From CAYQCE01 sp964415885 (GTDB lineage Bacteria; Zixibacteria; MSB-5A5; JAABVY01; JAHJOQ01): a stretch of 37,105 bases of DNA. Where the stretch lies: NCBI GenBank assembly GCA_964415885.1, contig CAYQCE010000032.1, forward strand, positions 1 through 37,105, given 5' to 3'. Both the position numbers and the translations under genes were made by a program. Positions 7,043 through 14,380 of the stretch are shown in pieces. Within the stretch, counting starts at the first letter, position 1. Each line of letters opens with the position of its first letter. The notes beneath the pieces were generated by a model. It was not told the DNA's origin, ran no database searches, and saw nothing but the letters and a program-made list of their open reading frames with translations.

Positions 7043-9757
7043 ATGGACAATCTTACTTATCTCGGTAACATAGACGCAGCCAATGTCGAGGAGCTTTACA
7101 AGAAGTACCGCGATGATCCGGATTCGGTGGAGTCATCGTGGCGGAGGTTTTTCGAGGGCTTTGAATTCGCCCGTGCACGGTACGGCGACGAGGTCCCGGG
7201 TTCTGAGGAGATGGAGAAGGAGTTCCGGGTCATCAACTTGATAAACTCCTACCGCACGAGAGGTCACCTCTTCACGCGGACTAACCCGGTTAGGGCACGA
7301 CGTACATATACGCCTACACTCGATATTGCGAATTTTGATCTCAGTGGATCCGATCTTGATACCACATTCCAGGCCGGAAATGAAATCGGAATCGGCCCGG
7401 CGACTCTGCGAGAGATTATTGATTTTCTTGAAGAGACATACTGCGAATCGGTCGGCGCGGAATTCATGTATATTCGCAATCCGGTCGAACGGCAGTGGCT
7501 TCAGGATTTCATGGAGAAGCGGAAGAACAAGCCGGTGGTCACGAAAGAGGAGAAGAAGCATATACTGTTTCATCTCAACCAGGCGGTTGTGTTCGAGGAA
7601 TTCATGCACCGGAAATTCGTGGGGCAGAAACGGTTTTCCATCGAAGGCGTCGAGACGATCATCCCCGCGCTGGACGCTATCATTGAGCGTGGCGCCGTGC
7701 ACGGTGTCGAGGAATATATAATCGGAATGTCGCATCGGGGGCGTCTCAATGTTCTCGCAAATGTGATGAAGAAGAGCTTCGAGAGAATATTCTCGGAGTT
7801 TGGCGGCGAATCCGCGGTTGATCTTTTTCACCACGGCGATGTGAAGTATCACCTCGGGCATTCCGCGCTCAAGACCGCGCACACGGGCAAACCGGTTATG
7901 CTGCGTGTTGAGGCGAACCCATCACATCTCGAGACCGTAGATCCGGTCGTTGAGGGAATAGTCCGTGCGAAGATAGACAACGACTATGATTCGGACATCG
8001 GACGTATTGCGCCGATTCTCATTCACGGCGACGCCGCGATCGCCGGGCAGGGCGTCGTGTACGAAGTCATACAGATGTCGCAGCTCGATGCCTACAGCAC
8101 GGGCGGCACGATCCACGTTGTGCTTAATAATCAGGTTGGGTTTACGACGAACTATCTCGACGGCCGCTCGAGTACGTACTGTACCGATGTCGCCAAGGTT
8201 ACGCTGTCGCCGGTGTTTCATGTCAACGCGGACGATGTCGAGGCTGTAGTCTATGCCATCATGCTCGCAATCGATTACCGCCACGAGTTCAAGAAGGATG
8301 TCTTCATCGATTTGCTCGGCTACCGTCGTTTCGGGCACAACGAGGGCGACGAGCCGCGGTTCACTCAGCCGGTTTTGTATAAGGCGATTGAGAAGCACCC
8401 GAACCCGCGAGATATCTATAATGAGAAGCTTGTTAAGGAAGGTGTGGTCGACAAAGACTATGTGAAGACGCTCGAAAGCGATTTCAAGGATCGACTGGAC
8501 AGGGATCTCGAGAGGGCGCGCTCAGTAGAGGTGCATCATCCCGAGCAGAAACTCGAGGGAAAGTACAAGGATCTGAAAGTCCCGAGCTACGCCGATTTCC
8601 ACGACCATCCGGATACCGGTGTCGACAGAGACAAGCTGATCGAGATTACAGACAGGATCACCGATATTCCCTCCGACCGCAAGTTTTTCCGCAAAATCGA
8701 ACGGCTGTTCAAGGAACGCCGCGCGATGGTGAATGAGAAGGACTCGCTCGACTGGGGAATGGGCGAACTTCTCGCTTATGGCTCGCTGCTCGCGGAGGGG
8801 CATCCGGTACGACTCGTTGGGCAGGATACACGACGAGGCACCTTCTCGCATCGTCATTCGGTGATCACACTCGAGGACTCTGATGAGACTTACACACCGC
8901 TATCGCATGTCTCCGGCGATCAGGCGAAGTTCCACGTTTACAACTCGCTTCTGTCGGAATATGCTGCGCTCGGGTTCGAGTTCGGCTATTCGCTCGCGAC
9001 GCCGTATGGTTTGACTATCTGGGAGGCACAGTTCGGGGATTTCGTGAACGGGGCACAGATCGTGGTTGACGAGTTCATCGCGAGTGCCGAGACCAAGTGG
9101 GGCCGCATAAGCGGACTTGTGCTGTTTCTGCCGCACGGTTACGAGGGGCAGGGGCCGGATCATTCCTCGGCGAAGCCGGAGCGATTCCTTCAGCTTTCGG
9201 CAGAGAACAACTGGCAGATTGCCAACTGCACTACGCCCGCGAATTTCTTCCATCTGCTCAGACGACAGCTCAAGCGCCCGTTCCGTCGGCCGCTGATCGT
9301 GCTGACTCCGAAGAGCCTGTTGCGTCACCCGGAATGTGTCAGCTCGCTGGATGAATTTGTGCGCGGCACACGTTTCCAGGACGTTATCGACGACCCGACG
9401 TCTGATCCGGAGAAGGTGACGCGTCTTCTGTTTTGCAGCGGCAAGATCTACTACGATCTGCTTGTGAAGAAGCGCGAGGGCGAGCGTGAGGACGTCGCGA
9501 TCATTCGCGTCGAAAGTCTCTATCCAATCCCGATCGAAGAGGTCACTGAGAAGCTGCGTCGCTACAAGAATTGCAGGGACTTTGTCTGGGTGCAGGAGGA
9601 ACCGGCGAATATGGGGGCGTGGCCGTTCATTAGCCGCAAGTTTTCACGATTCAATCTACGCGTGATTGCACGACGCGAGAGCGCATCCTCCGCGACCGCA
9701 TACCTGCGCCTGCACAAATTAGAGCAGGAAGATCTGGTCAAGCGGGCGTTCGAGTAG
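7043..9757 (+). CDS. sucA: 2-oxoglutarate dehydrogenase E1 (thiamine diphosphate-dependent)
   Basis: This 904-residue E1 decarboxylates 2-oxoglutarate and succinylates the E2 lipoyl arm. The start ATG 7043 gives the family N-terminus (YLGNIDAANVEELYKKYRDD), which in the family docks to E2. Also visible are the conserved GMSHRGRLNVLANV, the ThDP/Mg site HGDAAIAGQGVVYE followed by VLNNQVGFTT, and the pyrimidine-binding half with GQDTRRGTFSHRH and FLPHGYEGQGPDHSS. The C-terminus has WVQEEPANMGAW, as in E. coli SucA. Length and order of motifs are normal. It begins 22 bases after the E2 stop, so the two are co-transcribed. The earlier in-frame start at 7007 would overlap E2 and lacks family support. 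Confidence 0.95.
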   Translation: MDNLTYLGNIDAANVEELYKKYRDDPDSVESSWRRFFEGFEFARARYGDEVPGSEEMEKEFRVINLINSYRTRGHLFTRTNPVRARRTYTPTLDIANFDLSGSDLDTTFQAGNEIGIGPATLREIIDFLEETYCESVGAEFMYIRNPVERQWLQDFMEKRKNKPVVTKEEKKHILFHLNQAVVFEEFMHRKFVGQKRFSIEGVETIIPALDAIIERGAVHGVEEYIIGMSHRGRLNVLANVMKKSFERIFSEFGGESAVDLFHHGDVKYHLGHSALKTAHTGKPVMLRVEANPSHLETVDPVVEGIVRAKIDNDYDSDIGRIAPILIHGDAAIAGQGVVYEVIQMSQLDAYSTGGTIHVVLNNQVGFTTNYLDGRSSTYCTDVAKVTLSPVFHVNADDVEAVVYAIMLAIDYRHEFKKDVFIDLLGYRRFGHNEGDEPRFTQPVLYKAIEKHPNPRDIYNEKLVKEGVVDKDYVKTLESDFKDRLDRDLERARSVEVHHPEQKLEGKYKDLKVPSYADFHDHPDTGVDRDKLIEITDRITDIPSDRKFFRKIERLFKERRAMVNEKDSLDWGMGELLAYGSLLAEGHPVRLVGQDTRRGTFSHRHSVITLEDSDETYTPLSHVSGDQAKFHVYNSLLSEYAALGFEFGYSLATPYGLTIWEAQFGDFVNGAQIVVDEFIASAETKWGRISGLVLFLPHGYEGQGPDHSSAKPERFLQLSAENNWQIANCTTPANFFHLLRRQLKRPFRRPLIVLTPKSLLRHPECVSSLDEFVRGTRFQDVIDDPTSDPEKVTRLLFCSGKIYYDLLVKKREGEREDVAIIRVESLYPIPIEEVTEKLRRYKNCRDFVWVQEEPANMGAWPFISRKFSRFNLRVIARRESASSATAYLRLHKLEQEDLVKRAFE

Positions 9758-9779
9758 AGCAGGTACACATCAAGGTTCC

Positions 9780-9799
9780 GTCGGGAGGGGATTCCCGAC
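9780..9799. repeat. Hairpin repeat, GTCGGGA/TCCCGAC
   Basis: A 7-base inverted repeat (9780-9786 with 9793-9799) closes on a 6-base loop 23 bases after the sucA stop. The same stem-loop type occurs at 31631-31650, and the flanking 39 bases after each can be aligned with roughly two thirds identity up to a shared ATGGCAG. It is a member of the dispersed intergenic family and could also act as a weak terminator. Confidence 0.65.
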
Positions 9800-9832
9800 G
9801 ACGCTTGATTGGAGATTTGCCTGTTCTGTTCA

Positions 9833-9853
9833 TGGCAGATGCCTCATCTGCCA
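9833..9853. repeat. Palindrome TGGCAGAT/ATCTGCCA
   Basis: This is a perfect 8-base inverted repeat with a 5-base loop (GCCTC). It shares its core GGCAGA/TCTGCC with the next palindrome at 9886-9907, although the loops and outer pairs differ. The core is kept while both arms vary together. Confidence 0.7.
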
Positions 9854-9885
9854 CAGCTTCAGACAAGGATCATGTGATTCAACGT

Positions 9886-9907
9886 CGGCAGACGAAGGCG
9901 TCTGCCG
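9886..9907. repeat. Palindrome CGGCAGACG/CGTCTGCCG
   Basis: This is a perfect 9-base inverted repeat with loop AAGG. It is related to the palindrome at 9833-9853 through the core GGCAGA/TCTGCC, with paired changes on both arms. Confidence 0.7.
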
Positions 9908-9926
9908 TGCACGCAACTTCCGTCGA

Positions 9927-9962
9927 ATTTCGTCGGGAAGGGATGCCGAGGACACCTGGTCG
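9927..9962 (+). repeat. Dispersed repeat unit shared with 31626-31662
   Basis: The 16-base word ATTTCGTCGGGAAGGG (9927-9942) is identical to 31626-31641, and CCTGGTCG follows at nearly the same distance in both copies (9955-9962 and 31655-31662). The hairpin itself is imperfect here (GATGCCGA in place of TTCCCGAC). Confidence 0.7.
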
Positions 9963-10120
9963 AGGATTCCTCTGTTCCGGCAAACGCCGTTTAGTGTTGA
10001 CTTTGTGGGCGTGTATTGATTAAGTTTGACGGTTGTACGCGACCGTTTCGGCTACTCAATTCCGGCGGATTTGGTTCGAAGGGAATCGTTCATTTTTATT
10101 GATATACAGGGAGAAAGATA

Positions 10121-11194
10121 ATGATCGACTACAAGAAGATTCAATCGGTGCTTGGCAAGGAAGCTGACGACCTTCTCGGCTACACTGCAAAGGGAGTGAA
10201 AAAGGAAGACCTTCATCTACCCGGCCCGGACTGGCTGGACCGTATTCATACCTATTCCGACAGGCCGATACCGGTGATGTGTAATCTTCAGCGTCTTCTC
10301 GGTCACGGAAATCTCGGAGGAACAGGCTTTGTTTCGATTCTGCCGGTCGACCAGGGAATTGAGCACTCGGGTGGAGCTTCATTTGAGCCGAATCCGGCAT
10401 ATTTCGATCCTGAGAATATAGTAAAGCTCGCGATAGAGGGCGGATGCAACGGTGTTGCGTCGACGCTCGGTGTTCTTGGTTCGATTGCGCGGAAGTATGC
10501 GCACAAGATTCCGATGGTTCTGAAGATCAATCACAACGAGCTTATGACCTACCCGAACAACTTCGACCAGATAATGTTTGCGTCGATAGACCAGGCGCGC
10601 GACATGGGTTGTGTCGCTGTCGGCGCGACCATATACTTCGGCGCCGAAGTGAGCGCGCGTGAGATACAGGAAGTGACGCAGGCGTTCGAGTATGCGCACG
10701 ATCTTGGAATGGCAACTATCCTCTGGTGCTATCTCCGTAACAGCGCGTTCAAGATCGACGGTAAGGACTATCACAGCGCGGCGGACCTGACCGGTCAGGC
10801 GAATCATCTCGGTGTAACGATCCAGGCGGATATTGTGAAGCAGAAACAGCCGACTATCAACCGTGGTTATGACGCGGTCAACAAGGTCGACAAGGGCTAC
10901 GGCAAGTACAATGAACGGATGTACGATACGGTGTGCCAGGATCACCCGATCGAGATGACGCGCTACCAGGTAGTGAACTGCTATATGGGTCGTTCCGGGC
11001 TGATCAATTCCGGTGGCTCCTCGGGCGATAATGATCTCGCGCAGGCCGTGCGAACGGCGGTCATCAACAAGCGCGCCGGGGGAATGGGGCTGATCTCCGG
11101 CAGAAAGGCGTTCCAGAAGCCAATGAAGGACGGAGTCGAGCTGCTGAACGCGATTCAGTCCGTCTATCTGGAGAAAAAGGTCACGGTCGCGTAG
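10121..11194 (+). CDS. fbaB: Class I fructose-bisphosphate aldolase, DhnA/FbaB type
   Basis: This 357-residue aldolase belongs to the archaeal/DhnA class I family. It forms a Schiff base with dihydroxyacetone phosphate in glycolysis or gluconeogenesis without a metal. Family landmarks are FVSILPVDQGIEHSGGASF, MVLKINHNEL, and TIQADIVKQKQP, which holds the candidate Schiff-base lysine (Lys240 region). Another is YQVVNCYMGRSGLINSGG, which builds the phosphate site. The length matches E. coli FbaB (about 350). The start is well set by GGGAGAAAG 8 bases before ATG. It is flanked by intergenic repeats on the left and a hairpin on the right, so it is probably transcribed alone. Confidence 0.94.
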   Translation: MIDYKKIQSVLGKEADDLLGYTAKGVKKEDLHLPGPDWLDRIHTYSDRPIPVMCNLQRLLGHGNLGGTGFVSILPVDQGIEHSGGASFEPNPAYFDPENIVKLAIEGGCNGVASTLGVLGSIARKYAHKIPMVLKINHNELMTYPNNFDQIMFASIDQARDMGCVAVGATIYFGAEVSAREIQEVTQAFEYAHDLGMATILWCYLRNSAFKIDGKDYHSAADLTGQANHLGVTIQADIVKQKQPTINRGYDAVNKVDKGYGKYNERMYDTVCQDHPIEMTRYQVVNCYMGRSGLINSGGSSGDNDLAQAVRTAVINKRAGGMGLISGRKAFQKPMKDGVELLNAIQSVYLEKKVTVA

Positions 11195-11230
11195 GAACAC
11201 GCTTCCTTTACGGTGCCTTCGAGCGGTTCG

Positions 11231-11256
11231 AGCCGCGATTGGGTGAACCCGCGGCT
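11231..11256 (+). terminator. Hairpin after fbaB
   Basis: AGCCGC (11231-11236) pairs with GCGGCT (11251-11256), and an inner GGGT/ACCC pairing closes the loop. It lies 37 bases after the aldolase stop. No clean T-run follows, so termination may be inefficient. Confidence 0.45.
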
Positions 11257-11312
11257 GTGTGCGTTGTTATCTCTTATGACTGAGGAAATGATCTGAGATT
11301 CAGGAGACGTAG

Positions 11313-11795
11313 ATGGACATTTTTGAATTTGCGATGCAGATGGAAAAAGACGGCGAGCAGTATTATCGTGAGCTTGCCGGCAAAGTAAAAAACGACGGCA
11401 TGAAACGAATTCTCGGCATGCTCGCTGATGACGAGGTAAAGCACTACAATATCGTCTCGGCTATGCGTAAGGGTGCGCCGGATATGCCGGATTCGCCCGT
11501 GCTGAAAGACTCAAAGAATATCTTCGAGGAGATCAAGGGAACCAAGACCGATCTCGATTTCGATGACAGCCAGAGAGAGGCGCTGAAGAAGGCGCTGGAG
11601 ATCGAAGAGAAGAGCGAGGACTTCTACGCTGATAAAGCGAAAGAGGTTGAGAACGAAGCGCACAAGACTCTGTTCGAAAAACTCGCGGATGAGGAGCGTC
11701 GTCACGTGCATCTTATCGATCACATGATCGAGTTTGTCACGAAGCCGGAGACCTGGCTGGATGACGCCGAGTTTTCGAATCTCGAGGAGTATTGA
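11313..11795 (+). CDS. Ferritin-like/rubrerythrin-family di-iron protein
   Basis: This 160-residue four-helix protein has two E-x-x-H-type helix pairs: EKDGEQYYREL with DDEVKHYNI in the first half, and EIEEKSEDFYADKA with ADEERRHVHLIDHM in the second. These would bind a di-iron centre used in peroxide detoxification or iron handling. There is no C-terminal rubredoxin domain (no CxxC pairs), so it is the short, erythrin-like form. It is cytoplasmic. The start follows AGGAGACGTAG. Together with the next two genes it suggests a small oxidative-stress group, although each is separated by a spacer and co-transcription is not shown. Confidence 0.85.
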   Translation: MDIFEFAMQMEKDGEQYYRELAGKVKNDGMKRILGMLADDEVKHYNIVSAMRKGAPDMPDSPVLKDSKNIFEEIKGTKTDLDFDDSQREALKKALEIEEKSEDFYADKAKEVENEAHKTLFEKLADEERRHVHLIDHMIEFVTKPETWLDDAEFSNLEEY

Positions 11796-11824
11796 GCGCG
11801 CAGGCAGTTGAACGCATGATATTC

Positions 11825-11857
11825 AAGTGCAGCATCTGCAAGCCGGGTGCTGCACTT
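11825..11857 (+). terminator. Hairpin AAGTGCAGCA/TGCTGCACTT after ferritin-like gene
   Basis: A perfect 10-base inverted repeat (11825-11834 with 11848-11857) lies 30 bases after the stop codon. It is followed by CAATTG rather than a T-run. It is a possible terminator or a member of the intergenic palindromes. Confidence 0.45.
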
Positions 11858-11913
11858 CAATTGCGGAAGAGTTCACGTTGAGAGAGTTCGGGTTCTGAAC
11901 CATCCCTGACTAT

Positions 11914-12282
11914 ATGGCAGATTCCAGTGGAAAGAAGAAAGCAGAGAGCGCGAAGGCGAGTGAATTCCGCAATGAGCGTGAACGCCTGAACGAGATTGTG
12001 CTTGAGAAGGGCGGTCTCACGATCAAGCGGTTCTTCAATCTCGACACGCAGGCGTACAAGGACGGCGCGCTGGACGAGAAGACGAAAGAGCTTCTCGGTT
12101 TGGTAGCGTCGCTTGTACTGCGTTGCGACGACTGCATACTCTATCATCTTCTACGCTGCTACGAGGAGGGAGTGACCGACGCGGAATTCGAGGAGACGAT
12201 GTCGATCGGGCTGGTGGTTGGCGGGTCGATCACAATTCCTCATATACGACGCGCATTTAAGGAGTGGAAAGAGCTCGGTTGA
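11914..12282 (+). CDS. Carboxymuconolactone decarboxylase/AhpD-like family protein
   Basis: This 122-residue helical protein is of the CMD/AhpD superfamily. It has the redox motif Cys71-x-x-Cys74-x3-His78 (RCDDCILYH) typical of AhpD-like thiol peroxidase partners, after the usual helix with DEKTKELLGLVASLV. The first 20 residues are Lys/Ser/Ala-rich and outside the domain. A peroxide-reducing or protein disulfide role is likely from the CxxC motif, but the substrate is unknown. No good ribosome site is seen before ATG 11914, and the frame has no clear alternative start. Its neighbours (ferritin-like, methionine sulfoxide reductase) support an oxidative-stress role. Confidence 0.83.
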   Translation: MADSSGKKKAESAKASEFRNERERLNEIVLEKGGLTIKRFFNLDTQAYKDGALDEKTKELLGLVASLVLRCDDCILYHLLRCYEEGVTDAEFEETMSIGLVVGGSITIPHIRRAFKEWKELG

Positions 12283-12327
12283 CAATCACGTACAAAGCCG
12301 AACGAATGTCCAGATACGAGGTGCGGA

Positions 12328-12807
12328 ATGGAAGAGATTACCGATAAGATGAAGCTGTTTGACAAGCTGTCCCGAAAGGTCAGCGAGATTCTCGGCGGAG
12401 GCGGCCCGAAATCGGAGCGGCTGCAGTCGGTCTGCGATGTGCTTTGTTCGATGGTGCCCTATTACGACTGGGTCGGCTTTTACTTCGTTGACAATGAGAA
12501 TCCGCGCGAACTGGTGCTCGGACCGTTCGTCGGCGCGCCAACGGAGCATACACGGATCAGGTTTGGTCGTGGAATCTGCGGGCAGGCCGCCGAAAGGGAG
12601 GAGACAATTATCGTGCAGGATGTCTCCGAGGAGGAGAACTATCTCGCCTGTAGCCTCGAGGTTCGCTCGGAAATCGTCGTGCCGATATTTCGCGAGGACT
12701 GCATAATCGGCGAGCTGGACGTAGACTCACATCAGATTCAGCCGTTCGACGGATACGACAAGACATTCCTGGAATCGGTCGCGGCTAAGGTCGCAATGAT
12801 GTACTGA
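12328..12807 (+). CDS. msrC: GAF-domain free methionine-(R)-sulfoxide reductase-like protein
   Basis: This 159-residue single GAF domain matches the fRMsr (YebR/MsrC) family, which reduces free methionine-R-sulfoxide. Landmarks are YYDWVGFYFVD, LVLGPFVG, IRFGRGICGQAA, and SEIVVPIF followed by IGELDVDS. Of the three family cysteines, those equivalent to E. coli Cys94 and Cys118 are kept (Cys84 in GRGICG and Cys108 in NYLACS). The one equivalent to Cys84 is His74 (PTEHTRI). The nucleophile and one resolving cysteine therefore remain, so activity is plausible. The residue mapping is from memory of the E. coli enzyme. The start ATG 12328 follows GAGGTGCGGA. Confidence 0.8.
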   Translation: MEEITDKMKLFDKLSRKVSEILGGGGPKSERLQSVCDVLCSMVPYYDWVGFYFVDNENPRELVLGPFVGAPTEHTRIRFGRGICGQAAEREETIIVQDVSEEENYLACSLEVRSEIVVPIFREDCIIGELDVDSHQIQPFDGYDKTFLESVAAKVAMMY

Positions 12808-13003
12808 TTCCGGTCTTTACAAGACTGAAGACTGTAAAATTGTTGGTGACTCAGTCGATGACACTGAGTATGCTAAAGGGGAGTTGTACCGGCACGTTCA
12901 GATGCTGGTGGAGTGGTGTATCTGCCACGAAATCGCGCCCTAATCGTGCGGTATGAATGCACTCAACATGAAATGATGGCAGAATATTCACGCGGAGGGG
13001 AAT

Positions 13004-13885
13004 ATGAGAAAGATCGTGATTGCAGTGACGACCGCAGCTTTGCTGTTTACGGCTAATTGTATCGATTACCGTGAGGAGATCACACTGAACGCCGATGGCT
13101 CAGGTTCGCTCAAGCTCCATTACGCCATGGAGCAGAAGTACATGGATCAGCTCGAATCGATGTCACGGTATGTGCCGAAGAACTCCAATGATACGATAGA
13201 TGACAGCGGGAATACATACTTCCCTGATCGTGAGAAACTCGAAAAGATGATTGATGAGAGCAGTACGAATGTCAATGTGCTGTCGTATCTCCATGAAGAG
13301 AGAGGCGAGTGGATGGTCTGGGAGGTGGAACTCGCATTTGCGAGCCTGCAGGAATTCGCTGATCTCGGTACGGCTCTGACGGAGGGTGAGGAAGCCGGAA
13401 TCGTAGAGGTCGTATACGAGGAGCAGGAGGACGGGACATATCTTTTCCGGCGTTATTTCTCCAAATCGATGCCGGAGGTCGAGATGGACATGGGTGAATA
13501 TGAGCTCGATGATGATCTTGGCATGGAAGCCGAGGGTGAAGCCGAGGCGGAGACTTCGGAAGACTCGATTACGATGCCCGACAGCGCCGAATACTATGAG
13601 GCGATGGACGCGATAAAAGAAGCGATGGCGCAGATGTCCGAAGAGCAGTCGGACATGGAGATGGATGAGGCGGCTCTCGACTCGCTGATGGCCGGGTTTG
13701 CGCAGACGATGGCGGAAGCGCAGAAGGGTGTGGAAAAAGCAAGGATAAGTCTTGTCGTAAACTTTACCGGCGAGGTGATAGAATCGAACGCCACATCGGC
13801 TGAAGGCAACACAGCGACCTGGGAGTACAAGGGGGAAAGCATAATGTACGGGATGCCCCAGGTTCTCGAGGCACGAGTGAAATAG
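13004..13885 (+). CDS. Exported, possibly lipid-anchored protein of unknown function
   Basis: This 293-residue protein starts MRKIVIAVTTAALLFTANC, a Sec signal with a cysteine at residue 19. The lipobox is imperfect (TANC; Asn before Cys is unusual), so lipidation is uncertain. The mature part begins with a short beta segment ending NADGSGSLKLHYAM, resembling many small bacterial lipoproteins with a DGSG turn. It continues into an acidic, Met- and Glu-rich helical stretch (residues about 160-245). The C-terminus, FTGEVIESNATSAEGNTATW, is again beta. A strong ribosome site (GGAGGGG) precedes ATG. A hairpin 40 bases after the stop closes the unit. Function is unknown. Confidence 0.75.
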   Translation: MRKIVIAVTTAALLFTANCIDYREEITLNADGSGSLKLHYAMEQKYMDQLESMSRYVPKNSNDTIDDSGNTYFPDREKLEKMIDESSTNVNVLSYLHEERGEWMVWEVELAFASLQEFADLGTALTEGEEAGIVEVVYEEQEDGTYLFRRYFSKSMPEVEMDMGEYELDDDLGMEAEGEAEAETSEDSITMPDSAEYYEAMDAIKEAMAQMSEEQSDMEMDEAALDSLMAGFAQTMAEAQKGVEKARISLVVNFTGEVIESNATSAEGNTATWEYKGESIMYGMPQVLEARVK

Positions 13886-13924
13886 GGCCGATGATTGTGC
13901 TTCGCGTATAGCAACGAATAGAAG

Positions 13925-13950
13925 CGAGCCCGACCGAAAGGCCGGGCTCG
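13925..13950 (+). terminator. GC-rich hairpin with GAAA loop
   Basis: CGAGCCCGACC (13925-13935) pairs with GGCCGGGCTCG (13940-13950) around a GAAA tetraloop with one A-C mismatch. GTTCTG follows, which is a weak T-stretch. It is placed 40 bases after the exported protein gene and separates it from the capsid module. Confidence 0.65.
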
Positions 13951-13988
13951 TTCTGTGCTAACCCAATTAACACGCCCAAGGAAATCTC

Positions 13989-14043
13989 TAACAGGCTGCC
14001 GTATCAAATCACTTTTGGATCGCGCTTGACCGGCAGCCTGTTA
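13989..14043. repeat. 13-base inverted repeat upstream of capsid module
   Basis: TAACAGGCTGCCG (13989-14001) is the exact reverse complement of CGGCAGCCTGTTA (14031-14043), separated by 29 bases. It could be a large hairpin or a recombination-type site near the left edge of the phage-like module. I saw no matching copy near 27.3 kb. Confidence 0.6.
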
Positions 14044-14380
14044 TCTATGTCAAAGGCAACCATCCGCACTTATTTGTAGTAACAACATCCGTGCCAATAG
14101 CTCTGCTTCAAAGCCGATCCCGTAATCGCAAGGGGGACAGCCGCTTGTGGATTCGCGCCGGTTCGGATGTGCAGTCCGCAAGCGCAGCTTCTGCGCGTCT
14201 TTTACGTTCCAATCAGTGTGTCGTTTCTAAGCTGTGGTGTGACATGCGCTTACGGTGCCGTATAGCCTGCGCTTTATTTTACGGATTGCGCGGTGATATG
14301 TGCGCTTTTGCGTCCGAGTTACCGTTCTTTTCGGAAGCAGCGGGCTTTATGAGAGAGATTCTCAAGGAATGTGAGGTGTG
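14044..14380 (+). other. Gene-free leader of the capsid module
   Basis: About 340 bases lie between the inverted repeat and the portal gene. One open frame (14091-14381) runs through it, but its composition is unlike a protein (see rejected items). The promoter of the capsid module is expected here, but I could not pick a convincing -35/-10 pair. Confidence 0.5.

Larger units (their letters stand above)
9758..10120 (+). other. Intergenic region sucA-fbaB with palindromic repeats
   Basis: This is a 363-base spacer with no convincing gene. Its first two thirds hold a run of short palindromes (entries below). The last 100 bases before the aldolase are AT-richer and hold the GGGAG ribosome site at about 10109. 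I could not identify a convincing -35/-10 pair for fbaB. Confidence 0.7.

Noticed and set aside
9805..10023. Open frame of 72 codons between sucA and fbaB
   Set aside because: It runs straight through two perfect palindromes and the dispersed repeat; it has low complexity and no ribosome site.
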